From Streptococcus sp. Marseille-Q6470 (lineage in GTDB: Bacteria; Bacillota; Bacilli; Lactobacillales; Streptococcaceae): 64,000 nucleotides of DNA. A program made the position numbers and the translations under genes. Positions 35,015 through 46,696 of this stretch are shown piece by piece. The notes beneath the pieces are model-generated. The model did no database searches. It was not told the origin of the DNA and saw only the letters and a list, made by a program, of their open reading frames with translations. The stretch is from contig NZ_OX336385.1 of NCBI RefSeq assembly GCF_946902905.1, positions 1-64,000 on the forward strand, in the 5' to 3' direction. How positions within the stretch are numbered: the first letter of the stretch is position 1; the number at the start of each line of letters is the position of its first letter.

Positions 35015-37465
35015 ATGAATTTTAGAAATGATCGGTACGTGGTTGTAGATTTAGAAGCTACAAGTACCGGAAGTAAGGCAAAAATCATCCAAGTGGGAAT
35101 TGTAGTCATTGAAGATGGTGAGATTGTTGAGCAATATGCTACTGATGTCAATCCTCATGAACACTTGGATTCTCATATCAAAGAATTAACGGGTTTGACA
35201 GACAAGCGTTTAGCAAAGGCTCCAGAGTTTTCCCAGGTAGCTGGAAAGATTTTTGAACTGGTCAAAGACGGTATTTTTGTTGCGCACAATGTTCAGTTCG
35301 ATGCCAATTTGTTGGCAGAATTCCTATTTTTTGAAGGGTATGAATTACGCACCCCTCGTATCGATACGGTTGAGTTGGCTCAAGTCTTTTATCCTCAGCT
35401 TGAGAAGTATAATCTTGGTATTCTTTGCCAAGAGTTGGGGATTCCACTTGAGCAAGCTCATACAGCCCTTTCTGACGCCCAAGCAACTGCAGAACTCTTT
35501 CTTTGTATGAGACAAAAGATGTTTCAACTTCCAAAAGGTTTGTTGGAGCGCTTATTGAGTTTGTCAGATAGCCTGTTGTATGAATCTTACATGGTTATCG
35601 AGGAAGTTTATCAAAAACAGTCTCTCTTAGTTGAACATGACTTGGTCGAGGTGCAAGGTCTATTTTTGAGAAAAGAAAAATCAGCCCTTTCTCCACGAAA
35701 ACTATCTAAAGATTTCCAAACCAATATTGCCTTGCTAGGGTTGGAGGAGAGAAACTTGCAAGAACGCTTCGCACAAAAGGTTCAAGAGTGCTTGCAAGGG
35801 GAAGACACTTCTTTTATTCAGGCTCAAACTGGGATTGGAAAAACCTATGGCTATCTCCTGCCAGCCTTGTCTCTTGAGAATGAAGGGGGGATCCTACTTA
35901 GTGTTCCAACTAAAATCCTTCAAAATCAGGTAATGCATGAGGAGGCTAAAAAACTCGAAGAGATTTTCCATATCTCTATTCACAGTCTCAAAGGGTCACA
36001 GAATTACTTGAAGTTAGATGCCTTTCATGCGTCGCTAGAGGAAGAAGAGTCCAATCGTTTGTATACTCGTTTCAAGATGCAACTCCTAGTTTGGTTGACT
36101 GAGACTGATACTGGAGATTTAGACGAAATTGGTCAACTTTATCGCTACCAGCAATTTTTGCCAGACTTGGTTCATGATGGAAATCTTCACAAAGATTCTC
36201 TCTTTTGGCTTGAGGATTTTTGGAGACGTGGTCAGGAAAAAGCGCGTTCTTGTAAGTTGCTAGTGACCAATCATGCTTACCTCGTTACTCGACTTGAAGA
36301 TGATCCAAGTCTTTTAGAGGGACGTTTCTTGATTTTGGATGAAGCCCAGAAAATCTTGTTGACCTTGGAAAATCTTTCTCGAAAAACGTATTTGCTTACA
36401 GATTTGCTAGAACAATTAGACCAAGCTCTATCAAGGGAAGAAGGTATGCTTAAAAGACGCTTGCTAGAAAGTATTCGTTTTGAAATTTCTTACCTACTTG
36501 ATCAGTTTCTATCTGGTAAACGTAAGCTGTGTCCAGCTAGTAGCATTGATAAGCTCCGACAAGATTTTTCTGAGTTGAATTTACCAGAATTTAAAGATTA
36601 TCAGAAGTTTTTTGCATCTGAGGGAGAATTTTGGTTATCGACTTCAGATGTGTCTAGTAAGAAGGTTGAAATAACTTCTAGTCGCAATCAGCGTTTGCTA
36701 TTTTCTCAGATATTTCCAGAATCCTGTCAGCTTCTCGGAATCTCTGCAACCCTTGAAATTAGTAGCAGAGTTTCTTTGCCAGAATTGTTAGGATTCCCGC
36801 AAGCAAATATTTCTTACCTAGATGAACAGTTTCAGGAAAATCAGGAAATTTTCTTGGTGAATGATTTTCCATTGGTGACTGAAGTTTCGCTTGAGGAATA
36901 TGCACAAGCAGTTGTGGAAGTTCTAGAAGATTTGTCCTACCTTGAAGAACCGATTTTAGTCTTATTTACTGCAAAAGATTTATTGTTGCAGGTATCTGAT
37001 GCCTTAAGAATTCCCCATTTAGCCCAATATAAGCATGGGGAACCAGCTCAATTGAAAAAACGCTTTGAAAAAGGAGAGCGTGAACTCTTACTTGGCGCCG
37101 GAAGTTTCTGGGAAGGTGTTGATTTTTCAAGACATCCTCAAGTGATAGAAGTGGTGACACGTTTGCCTTTCCAAAATCCAGAGGATCCCTTTACTAAAAA
37201 GATGAATCAAGAACTCCGTCTTGAAGGGAAGAATCCTTTTTATGATTACCAACTTCCTATGGCGATTATTCGTCTCAAGCAAGCGATAGGTAGGACCATG
37301 CGCCGAGTTGGTCAACGCTCCGCAGTTTTGATTTTAGATAGCCGTATGTCAAGTAAACGATATGGCAAACAAATCAGCAAGGCTCTGTCTCGCACTAGTC
37401 GAGTAAGGAACATTAGCCGAGAGCAAGTATTTGTCAACGTTCAAGATTTTTTAAAGAAACAATGA
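35015..37465 (+). CDS. dinG: DinG-family helicase with N-terminal 3'-5' exonuclease domain
   Basis: An 816-residue protein. A DnaQ-like exonuclease domain (about 1-165) has VVDLEATSTG, AHNVQFDANLL and HTALSDAQATAELF. An XPD/DinG helicase domain follows, with Walker A AQTGIGKT (about 270-277), a DEAH-like LDEAQK box, and LGAGSFWEGVDF and RLKQAIGRTMR at the C-terminus. This exonuclease-helicase fusion is usual in Firmicutes. The role is in DNA or RNA processing and repair. An in-frame GTG precedes the ATG by one codon. There is no ribosome binding site, and the -10 box lies 8 nt upstream. Confidence 0.92.
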   Translation: MNFRNDRYVVVDLEATSTGSKAKIIQVGIVVIEDGEIVEQYATDVNPHEHLDSHIKELTGLTDKRLAKAPEFSQVAGKIFELVKDGIFVAHNVQFDANLLAEFLFFEGYELRTPRIDTVELAQVFYPQLEKYNLGILCQELGIPLEQAHTALSDAQATAELFLCMRQKMFQLPKGLLERLLSLSDSLLYESYMVIEEVYQKQSLLVEHDLVEVQGLFLRKEKSALSPRKLSKDFQTNIALLGLEERNLQERFAQKVQECLQGEDTSFIQAQTGIGKTYGYLLPALSLENEGGILLSVPTKILQNQVMHEEAKKLEEIFHISIHSLKGSQNYLKLDAFHASLEEEESNRLYTRFKMQLLVWLTETDTGDLDEIGQLYRYQQFLPDLVHDGNLHKDSLFWLEDFWRRGQEKARSCKLLVTNHAYLVTRLEDDPSLLEGRFLILDEAQKILLTLENLSRKTYLLTDLLEQLDQALSREEGMLKRRLLESIRFEISYLLDQFLSGKRKLCPASSIDKLRQDFSELNLPEFKDYQKFFASEGEFWLSTSDVSSKKVEITSSRNQRLLFSQIFPESCQLLGISATLEISSRVSLPELLGFPQANISYLDEQFQENQEIFLVNDFPLVTEVSLEEYAQAVVEVLEDLSYLEEPILVLFTAKDLLLQVSDALRIPHLAQYKHGEPAQLKKRFEKGERELLLGAGSFWEGVDFSRHPQVIEVVTRLPFQNPEDPFTKKMNQELRLEGKNPFYDYQLPMAIIRLKQAIGRTMRRVGQRSAVLILDSRMSSKRYGKQISKALSRTSRVRNISREQVFVNVQDFLKKQ

Positions 37466-37497
37466 AATGAATACCAGAAAGAATGAAGGAGGCCGTT

Positions 37498-38721
37498 ATG
37501 AAACGTTCATTCGACTCTAGGGTCGATTATAGTTTAATATTACCAGTGTTTTGTTTATTGGTGATTGGAGTTGTAGCGATTTATATAGCAGTTAGTCATG
37601 ACTACCCAAACAATGTTTGGCCTATACTTGGACAGCAACTGGCATGGATAGCCCTAGGGATTATCTTCAGTTTTGTAGTCATGTTTTTTAACACAAAATT
37701 TTTATGGCAGTCTACTCCTTATCTCTACGGTCTAGGTCTTGCCCTGATGATTCTGCCCTTGGTCTTCTATAATCCAAGTTTAGTTGCAGCAACAGGTGCT
37801 AAAAACTGGGTATCAATCGGTGGTTATACACTTTTTCAACCATCCGAATTCATGAAGATATCTTACATCTTGATGCTGGCTTATGTGATTGTAACCTTCA
37901 CTAAAAAACACAAGGACAAAACACGGACCATCGGTTTAGATTTCCTTTTGATTCTTTGGATGATCATATTTACGATCCCAGTTTTAGTGTTACTGGCATT
38001 ACAAAGTGACCTTGGAACGGCAATGGTTTTTGTTGCGATCTTTGCAGGTCTTGTCTTGTTGTCAGGTGTTTCTTGGAAAATTATCATTCCAATTTTTGTA
38101 GCAGTTGTGTCGGCGATTACAGGATTTTTAGCCATCTTCATTACAAAAGATGGGCGTGCCTTTCTGCACCAAATTGGCATGCCGACTTATCAGATTAATC
38201 GTATCTTGGCTTGGCTCAATCCCTTTGATTATGCTCAAACAACTACCTATCAACAGGCTCAAGGTCAAATTGCCATCGGTAGTGGTGGAGTATTCGGTCA
38301 AGGTTTTAACGTGTCCAATCTGCTCATTCCAGTCCGTGAGAGTGACATGATTTTTACAGTTATCGCTGAAGATTTCGGTTTTATTGGTTCAGTTGTAGTG
38401 ATTGCACTTTATCTGCTCCTCATCTATCGTATGTTAAAGATAACCCTCAAATCTAACAATCAATTTTACACCTATATCTCTACAGGATTTATCATGATGC
38501 TCTTGTTCCACATCTTTGAGAACATTGGTGCCGTCACAGGACTCCTTCCTCTTACGGGGATTCCTTTGCCCTTTATTTCCCAAGGGGGATCAGCCATTAT
38601 CAGTAATCTCATTGGTGTTGGACTGCTTTTGTCTATGAGTTATCAAACACACCTAGCTGATGAAAAGAGTGGTCGAACAAGATTTAAACGTAAAAAGGTT
38701 GTCCTGAAGAAAGTGAAATAA
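37498..38721 (+). CDS. rodA: SEDS-family peptidoglycan polymerase RodA
   Basis: A 407-residue membrane protein with about ten helices. SEDS marks are FQPSEFMKISYILML, LQSDLGTAMVF, NRILAWLNPF and GIPLPFISQGGSA near the C-terminus. RodA polymerises glycan strands for peripheral (lateral) wall growth with a class B PBP. The frame opens at ATG 37483, but the AAGGAGG ribosome binding site (37486-37492) lies inside that extension and points to ATG 37498. The gene lies 32 bp behind the DinG gene, with no terminator between them. Confidence 0.92.
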   Translation: MKRSFDSRVDYSLILPVFCLLVIGVVAIYIAVSHDYPNNVWPILGQQLAWIALGIIFSFVVMFFNTKFLWQSTPYLYGLGLALMILPLVFYNPSLVAATGAKNWVSIGGYTLFQPSEFMKISYILMLAYVIVTFTKKHKDKTRTIGLDFLLILWMIIFTIPVLVLLALQSDLGTAMVFVAIFAGLVLLSGVSWKIIIPIFVAVVSAITGFLAIFITKDGRAFLHQIGMPTYQINRILAWLNPFDYAQTTTYQQAQGQIAIGSGGVFGQGFNVSNLLIPVRESDMIFTVIAEDFGFIGSVVVIALYLLLIYRMLKITLKSNNQFYTYISTGFIMMLLFHIFENIGAVTGLLPLTGIPLPFISQGGSAIISNLIGVGLLLSMSYQTHLADEKSGRTRFKRKKVVLKKVK

Positions 38722-38731
38722 GGAGGTTGCT

Positions 38732-39280
38732 ATGCCTAAAGTTGCAGTTATTCTAGCAAACGGCTTTGAAGAAATCGAAGCCCTAACAGTCGTAGATGTC
38801 TTGCGTCGTGCAAATATTACCTGTCATATGGTCGGATTTGATGAAAAAGTGACAGGTTCACATGCTATTCAAGTTCAAGCTGATCAGGTGTTTAACGGTG
38901 ATTTATCTAATTATGACATGATTGTACTTCCAGGAGGTATGCCTGGTTCTGCCCACTTGAGGGACAATGAGTCGCTAATCTCTGAACTCCAAAAATGTAA
39001 TCAAGGTGGGAAAAAGCTAGCAGCCATTTGTGCAGCACCAATTGCTTTAAATCGGGCAGGTCTACTTGAAGGAAAAAACTTCACTTGCTACGATGGTGTT
39101 CAAGAACAAATTGCTAACGGTCACTACCATAAAGAAACAGTCGTTGTAGATGGCAATATCATTACGAGCCGTGGTCCAGCAACAGCTTTGGCTTTTGCCT
39201 ATCACTTAGTTGATACGCTTGGCGGAGATGCGGAATCTCTGAGAAATGGGATGCTCTATACAGACGTATTTGAAAAATAA
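38732..39280 (+). CDS. DJ-1/PfpI family protein
   Basis: A 182-residue single-domain protein with the nucleophile elbow AAICAAPIAL (C100), the conserved acid in FEEIEAL and PGGMPGSAHLRD. DJ-1/ThiJ proteins include glyoxalase III-like and deglycase-like stress proteins. The exact activity here is not known. An AAGGAGG site precedes ATG 38732 ten bp after rodA, so it is in the same operon. A terminator at 39311-39331 follows. Confidence 0.9.
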   Translation: MPKVAVILANGFEEIEALTVVDVLRRANITCHMVGFDEKVTGSHAIQVQADQVFNGDLSNYDMIVLPGGMPGSAHLRDNESLISELQKCNQGGKKLAAICAAPIALNRAGLLEGKNFTCYDGVQEQIANGHYHKETVVVDGNIITSRGPATALAFAYHLVDTLGGDAESLRNGMLYTDVFEK

Positions 39281-39310
39281 TAAAGAAACTGAGAAGGATC
39301 TTTCTTACTT

Positions 39311-39331
39311 GAGAAGATTCTTCTCTTTTTT
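39311..39331 (+). terminator. Terminator after the DJ-1 gene
   Basis: GAGAAG-ATT-CTTCTC followed by six T. Confidence 0.75.
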
Positions 39332-39373
39332 AAGGTCAAAATCAAGCTAAACATCGCTTTTTTCATAAAAAAA

Positions 39374-39382
39374 TGCTATAAT
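39374..39382 (+). promoter_or_regulatory. Extended -10 promoter of the HAD gene (leaderless mRNA expected)
   Basis: TGC-TATAAT ends 7 nt before ATG 39390. An in-frame ATG at 39381 overlaps the -10 box and cannot be in the transcript. Confidence 0.75.
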
Positions 39383-39389
39383 GAGGGGT

Positions 39390-41914
<2,525 letters not shown>

Positions 41915-41918
41915 AAAT

Positions 41919-41938
41919 ATTGGGAAATAGTTCCCAAT
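41919..41938 (+). terminator. Weak terminator-like hairpin after gyrB
   Basis: ATTGGGAA-ATAG-TTCCCAAT, not followed by a proper T-run. Read-through into ezrA is likely in part. Confidence 0.5.
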
Positions 41939-41950
41939 GTTTGAAAAATA

Positions 41951-41959
41951 TGATATAAT
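41951..41959 (+). promoter_or_regulatory. Extended -10 promoter of ezrA
   Basis: TGA-TATAAT, 36 bp before ATG 41995. Confidence 0.7.
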
Positions 41960-41994
41960 CATTACAATTGTGTCATGTATAAAAGGAGTTTGAT

Positions 41995-43722
41995 ATGTCA
42001 AATAATCAGTTGATTATTACTTTGATTGGAATTGCAGTCCTGCTTCTTATTGCTTTTGCAGTAGCAATTTTGCTACGTAAACGAAATGAGAGTAGACTTG
42101 CAGCTTTAGAAGAAAGAAAAGAAGAACTATATAACCTTCCTGTTAATGATGAGGTAGAGGTTGTAAAAAACATGCATCTGATCGGTCAAAGTCAGATTGC
42201 TTTTAGAGAATGGAACCAAAAATGGGTTGATTTATCTCTTAACTCATTTGCGGATATTGAAAATAACCTCTTTGAAGCTGAAGGTTACAATAGCTCATTC
42301 CGTTTCTTGAAAGCTAAGCACCAGATTGATCAAATTGAAAGTCAGATTGAACTTGTTGAAGAAGATATTGCAGCAATTCGTAATGCCTTGTCTGATTTGG
42401 AAAAACAAGAATCAAAAAATAGTGGACGTGTTCTGCATGCCCTAGATTTATTTGAGAAACTACAAAACACTGTAGCTGAAGATTCTGAAAAGTATGGTCA
42501 AGCTCTTCCAGAAATTGAAAAACAATTGGAGAACATCCAATCTGAGTTTTCTCAATTTGTAACCTTGAATTCTTCGGGAGATCCGGTTGAAGCAGCAGGG
42601 ATTTTAGATAACGTTGAAAATCATATTTTAGCTTTGACACATATCGTTGAAAGAATTCCAGCGATTGTCAATAAGCTTACTACTGAATTGCCAGAACAAC
42701 TTGAAGATTTAGAAGCTGGTTACCGCAAGCTTTTAGATGAAAACTACCATTTTGTAGAAACTGATATCGAATCTCGTCTTCAACTTCTCTATAAAGCCTT
42801 GAAGAATAATCACGAAAATATCCGTACATTGGAGTTGGATAATGCAGAGTATGAAAACACTCAAATCCAAGAAGAAATCAATGCACTTTATGATATTTTT
42901 ACACGTGAAATTAAAGCACATAAAGCTTTTGAGAAATTGGTAACTACCCTTCCTACCTATCTTAAACACTTGAAAGAAAACAATCAGGTACTAGTTAAAG
43001 ATATCGAACGTCTTGGGAAAACCTATTTGATTTCAGAAAGCGATGTGAATCGAGTTCGTCGTCTTCAAGCTGATATCTCAGCCTTGAATGCTACTATTGA
43101 AGAAATGACTCATGCAGAGTCAGAAGTTTCAGAAGCATATTCTGTCTTACAAGAACGTTTGGAAAATCTCCAATCTACATTAAAAGATATTGAAGATGAC
43201 CAAATCGGTGTTAGTGAACGTCTCGTTAAAATTGAAAAAGATGACATCAATGCTCGTCAAAAAGCAAATGTATATGTCAACCGTCTGCATACGATTAAAC
43301 GCTACATGGAGAAGAGAAATCTTCCAGGAATTCCACAAAAATTCTTGAAGCTCTTCTTTGATGCAAGTCACAGTACAGAAGACTTGATGGCTGAGCTGGA
43401 ACAAGCGCAAGTGAATATCGAATCTGTGAATCGCATCCTTGAGATTGCGACAAATGATATGAATATGTTAGAAGAAGAAACATACAGTATCGTTCAAAAT
43501 GCAACATTGACAGAACAATTGCTTCAATATTCGAACCGTTACAGATCATTTGATGATCGTATTCAACAAGCTTTCCAAGAAGCTTTGAATATCTTTGAAA
43601 CAACATTTGATTATCAAGCATCTTTCGAAAAAATCTCTCAAGCATTAGAAGTTGCTGAGCCTGGTGTTACCAATCGCTTCGTTACTTCTTATGAAAAAAC
43701 AAGAGAAAGTATTCGTTTCTAA
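41995..43722 (+). CDS. ezrA: Septation ring formation regulator EzrA
   Basis: A 575-residue protein with one N-terminal membrane helix (about residues 5-27, followed by RKRNESR) and a long cytoplasmic region of spectrin-like coiled coils rich in Glu, Gln and Leu. EzrA tethers FtsZ to the membrane and co-ordinates septal and peripheral wall synthesis. In ovococci it is important or essential. Start ATG 41995 follows AAAAGGAG. It ends at a strong terminator. Confidence 0.95.
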   Translation: MSNNQLIITLIGIAVLLLIAFAVAILLRKRNESRLAALEERKEELYNLPVNDEVEVVKNMHLIGQSQIAFREWNQKWVDLSLNSFADIENNLFEAEGYNSSFRFLKAKHQIDQIESQIELVEEDIAAIRNALSDLEKQESKNSGRVLHALDLFEKLQNTVAEDSEKYGQALPEIEKQLENIQSEFSQFVTLNSSGDPVEAAGILDNVENHILALTHIVERIPAIVNKLTTELPEQLEDLEAGYRKLLDENYHFVETDIESRLQLLYKALKNNHENIRTLELDNAEYENTQIQEEINALYDIFTREIKAHKAFEKLVTTLPTYLKHLKENNQVLVKDIERLGKTYLISESDVNRVRRLQADISALNATIEEMTHAESEVSEAYSVLQERLENLQSTLKDIEDDQIGVSERLVKIEKDDINARQKANVYVNRLHTIKRYMEKRNLPGIPQKFLKLFFDASHSTEDLMAELEQAQVNIESVNRILEIATNDMNMLEEETYSIVQNATLTEQLLQYSNRYRSFDDRIQQAFQEALNIFETTFDYQASFEKISQALEVAEPGVTNRFVTSYEKTRESIRF

Positions 43723-43727
43723 TTTAT

Positions 43728-43759
43728 AAAAGAATCCTAGATTTTTCTAGGGTTCTTTT
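43728..43759 (+). terminator. Terminator of ezrA
   Basis: Stem AAAAGAATCCTAGA/TCTAGGGTTCTTTT with a TTTT loop. Confidence 0.9.
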
Positions 43760-43802
43760 ACTTTTCTTTACCTATTTTAAATCTTTTTGTGCCATGTTTT
43801 CA

Positions 43803-43831
43803 TTGAAATTATAGCTCATATTTGATATGAT
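43803..43831 (+). promoter_or_regulatory. Promoter of pgdA (leaderless mRNA expected)
   Basis: TTGAAA (43803-43808), 17-bp spacer, TATGAT (43826-43831) with TG-A before it. The -10 box ends 6 nt before ATG 43838. Confidence 0.8.
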
Positions 43832-43837
43832 AAGACT

Positions 43838-45232
43838 ATGACAAAAAAGAGATTACCCCAGAATAAAGTAAAGAAGAAAAACAATAAAAAACTTGGCATT
43901 CTTGTCTTGCTTTTGTTTTTCACAATGCTAGCACTCGGTAGTGTGATTACCTATAAAGTGTTGAACAAGCAAGCCTTTGAACAGAAGATTGAGAGTCTCA
44001 AGAAGGAAAAAGATGAAGCCTACTCCCAAGGAAGTCAAAAAGAACATTTCCGCAAAGAGAAATCGGAAATCATCACCTATTATCCACTAGTAGGAGACAG
44101 CCTTATTTCCTCTGTCAAAGATATCATCGTAAAAGACATCACTGACAAAGTAGAAGGTAAAGAACAGTTAATTTTTTATTACTCAGAAAAAGGGGAATCC
44201 TCTTTAACTGGGATTGAAAATCGTTTGATAAAAAAACAAGCCTATGACTTGGCAAATTCTAATGTAGTCGAATTAGAAAATACTACTTTAGACCAGCTGT
44301 ATCTGAAAGAGGATGGTTCTATCTTTACCTTGGATCAACTCTTTACAGACCCATCCACAGCCAAGGAAAAAATCCTTGAGGCTGTTAAGTCAGATCTCCA
44401 AGATAAAAAAATAGAGCAATCAGTTGTTGACCAAGTTTCAGCTGATTTCTCAGTTGCAGAATTGTCAAGCTGGAAGTTTGCTTACAAAGATAGTCAATTG
44501 CTTCTATATCCAGTCAAAGCAATGACTAATGTAGAAGAAATAGCAATGCCTATTTCTGATTTCTTTGATTATATTCAAACATCCTATCTAACAGAGAAAG
44601 ATGCTGAACTTTATAAAAAAGTTCAAGCAGAAAAACATAAAAAAGTTGTAGCCTTAACCTTTGATGATGGACCAAATGCAACAACAACTCCACAAGCCTT
44701 AGATATCTTAGCTAAGTACAAAATCAAAGCAACCTTCTTTGTAATGGGTCAAAATATCAGTGGGAATGAAGCTATCCTCAAACGTATGCAGGCTGAGGGA
44801 CATGAAGTAGGAAATCATAGTTGGAACCATCCAGTTTTAACACAACTCTCATTAGAAGATGCTAAGAAACAAATTACGGATACAGAATCAGCAATCACTA
44901 GTGTGCTCGGGAAGAGTACAAAATTGATGCGTCCGCCATATGGTGCTATTTCGGATGATATTCGTAATAGCCTTGATTTGAGCTTTATCATGTGGGATGT
45001 AGATAGCTTAGACTGGAAGAGTAAAAACGAAGCTGCTATTTTAACAGAAATTCAACGTCAAACGACTGATGGTTCTATTATCCTTATGCACGATATCCAT
45101 CAAACATCTGTTAACTCATTGCCAAAAGTTATTGAATATTTGCAGGGACAAGGGTATAGCTTTGTTACAGTCTCTGAGTTACTAGGGAATCATGTAAAAC
45201 CACATGAGATATACTATTCTCGTAACCAATAG
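43838..45232 (+). CDS. pgdA: Peptidoglycan N-acetylglucosamine deacetylase
   Basis: A 464-residue membrane-anchored protein with a basic N-terminus ([18 protein letters not shown]), one membrane helix (about 20-42), an extracellular middle domain and a C-terminal NodB/CE4 domain (about 268-445). CE4 motifs are TFDDGPN, HSWNH, RPPYG, DVDSLDW and LMHDIH, so all metal and catalytic residues are present. It removes acetyl groups from wall GlcNAc and gives lysozyme resistance. No ribosome binding site precedes the ATG, which lies 6 nt from the -10 box. Confidence 0.94.
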   Translation: MTKKRLPQNKVKKKNNKKLGILVLLLFFTMLALGSVITYKVLNKQAFEQKIESLKKEKDEAYSQGSQKEHFRKEKSEIITYYPLVGDSLISSVKDIIVKDITDKVEGKEQLIFYYSEKGESSLTGIENRLIKKQAYDLANSNVVELENTTLDQLYLKEDGSIFTLDQLFTDPSTAKEKILEAVKSDLQDKKIEQSVVDQVSADFSVAELSSWKFAYKDSQLLLYPVKAMTNVEEIAMPISDFFDYIQTSYLTEKDAELYKKVQAEKHKKVVALTFDDGPNATTTPQALDILAKYKIKATFFVMGQNISGNEAILKRMQAEGHEVGNHSWNHPVLTQLSLEDAKKQITDTESAITSVLGKSTKLMRPPYGAISDDIRNSLDLSFIMWDVDSLDWKSKNEAAILTEIQRQTTDGSIILMHDIHQTSVNSLPKVIEYLQGQGYSFVTVSELLGNHVKPHEIYYSRNQ

Positions 45233-45283
45233 TTGAAATTAAATTCAAATATTAGAAAAAAATTAAAAAAGATTATTTTTATC

Positions 45284-45312
45284 TTGACAAGTAGGGAAAA
45301 ACTTGATATCAT
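45284..45312 (+). promoter_or_regulatory. Promoter of the infC-rpmI-rplT operon
   Basis: TTGACA (45284-45289), 17-bp spacer, TATCAT (45307-45312). Confidence 0.85.
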
Positions 45313-45318
45313 ATACAA

Positions 45319-45447
45319 GATGAGAAAAGCAGAAGTGAGAACTTCTCGCCTTGCGACTAACGTTGTCTGGCCCCTACAGATCAAGTTTCAGAAATGAACT
45401 ATAATCATGTAGAGCGGATTTGCGTTAGCAAGTCCGCTCTTGTTTTT
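45319..45447 (+). promoter_or_regulatory. infC operon leader with transcription attenuator (L20-leader type)
   Basis: A leader of about 150 nt ends in a strong intrinsic terminator, AGAGCGGATTTGC (45411-45423) / GCAAGTCCGCTCT (45428-45440) plus T-run, upstream of infC. In Firmicutes, ribosomal protein L20 binds this operon's leader and promotes termination. The same feedback is expected here from position and layout. Confidence 0.8.
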
Positions 45448-45475
45448 CTCTAAAATAAAAAAAGAGGTGAAAACC

Positions 45476-45997
45476 ATAGCAAAGCAAGACTTATTCATCA
45501 ATGATGAAATTCGTGTACGTGAAGTTCGCTTAATCGGTCTTGAGGGCGAACAATTGGGTATCAAACCACTTGGTGAAGCGCAAGCACTTGCGGATGACGC
45601 TAATGTGGACTTGGTTCTCATTCAACCTCAAGCTAAACCTCCTGTTGCGAAAATTATGGACTACGGTAAGTTCAAATTTGAGTACCAGAAGAAACAAAAA
45701 GAACAACGCAAAAAACAAAGCGTTGTGACCGTGAAAGAAGTTCGATTGAGCCCAGTTATTGATAAGGGGGATTTCGATACGAAACTTCGCAGTGCTCGCA
45801 AGTTCCTTGAAAAAGGGAACAAAGTGAAGGTTTCCATTCGCTTTAAGGGTCGTATGATTACCCATAAAGAGATTGGAGCAAAAGTTTTAGCCGATTTCGC
45901 TGAAGCAACTCAAGATATTGCTATCATCGAACAACGTGCTAAAATGGATGGTCGTCAAATGTTCATGCAGTTGGCCCCAGCAACTGACAAGAAATAA
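45476..45997 (+). CDS. infC: Translation initiation factor IF-3 (probable AUA start)
   Basis: A protein of about 173 residues that keeps 30S subunits free and checks initiator tRNA pairing. The N-domain has [14 protein letters not shown] and the linker is [12 protein letters not shown]. The C-domain has [19 protein letters not shown] and ends APATDKK. The frame has no ATG near its start. A TTG at 45440 lies in the attenuator hairpin and a GTG at 45467 overlaps the ribosome binding site. AGAGG followed 8 nt later by ATA (45476) gives the standard IF-3 N-terminus and fits the rare start codons that infC genes use for self-control. Confidence 0.9.
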   Translation: MAKQDLFINDEIRVREVRLIGLEGEQLGIKPLGEAQALADDANVDLVLIQPQAKPPVAKIMDYGKFKFEYQKKQKEQRKKQSVVTVKEVRLSPVIDKGDFDTKLRSARKFLEKGNKVKVSIRFKGRMITHKEIGAKVLADFAEATQDIAIIEQRAKMDGRQMFMQLAPATDKK

Positions 45998-46030
45998 TCT
46001 GTCAGAAAGTTAAAAAAAGGAGAAAATATC

Positions 46031-46231
46031 ATGCCAAAACAAAAAACACACCGCGCATCAGCTAAACGTTTCAAACGTACAGGTTCTGGTGGACTTAAAC
46101 GTTTCCGTGCTTACACTTCTCACCGTTTCCACGGAAAAACTAAGAAACAACGTCGTCATCTTCGTAAAGCATCTATGGTGCATGCAGGAGATTTCAAACG
46201 TATCAAAGCAATGCTTACTCGCTTGAAATAA
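46031..46231 (+). CDS. rpmI: 50S ribosomal protein L35
   Basis: A 66-residue, highly basic protein of normal L35 length. It begins [20 protein letters not shown], with [16 protein letters not shown] in the middle. It lies between infC and rplT as in most bacteria and is translated from an AAAAAAGGAG site. It is a late-assembling large-subunit protein, co-regulated with infC and rplT through the operon leader. Confidence 0.97.
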   Translation: MPKQKTHRASAKRFKRTGSGGLKRFRAYTSHRFHGKTKKQRRHLRKASMVHAGDFKRIKAMLTRLK

Positions 46232-46280
46232 TCGCGTATTTGTAAGTTAATAATTCTAGGAAATATTGGAGGAAATATAA

Positions 46281-46640
46281 ATGGCACGTGTTAAAGGTGG
46301 CGTTGTATCACGCAAACGTCGTAAACGTATTTTAAAATTAGCAAAAGGTTACTATGGAGCTAAACACATCTTGTTCCGTACTGCAAAAGAACAAGTAATG
46401 AACTCTTACTACTATGCATACCGTGACCGTCGTCAAAAGAAACGTGACTTCCGCAAATTGTGGATTACACGTATCAATGCGGCAGCTCGTTTGAACGGAC
46501 TTTCATACTCACAATTGATGCATGGTTTGAAATTGGCTGAGATCGAAGTAAACCGTAAAATGCTTGCTGACTTAGCTGTTAACGATGCAGCAGCTTTCAC
46601 AGCTCTTGCAGATGCAGCCAAAGCAAAACTTGGTAAATAA
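46281..46640 (+). CDS. rplT: 50S ribosomal protein L20
   Basis: A 119-residue, basic protein of normal length. It begins [19 protein letters not shown], with [17 protein letters not shown] and [19 protein letters not shown]. It is needed for early 50S assembly and is the likely repressor of this operon. Start ATG 46281 follows TTGGAGGAA. A terminator follows at once. Confidence 0.97.
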
Positions 46641-46648
46641 TTATTCAT

Positions 46649-46680
46649 AAGACTGGTGCAAGTTTGTTCCAGTCTTTTTT
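46649..46680 (+). terminator. Terminator of the infC-rpmI-rplT operon
   Basis: Stem AAGACTGG/CCAGTCTT with a 12-nt loop and T-run. It ends 17 bp before the gloA start, so gloA is probably expressed by read-through. Confidence 0.85.
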
Positions 46681-46696
46681 AAACAAAGGAGAAAAA

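Noticed and set aside
39381..39389. Upstream ATG for the HAD gene
   Set aside because: It overlaps the TATAAT box, so it is not in the transcript.
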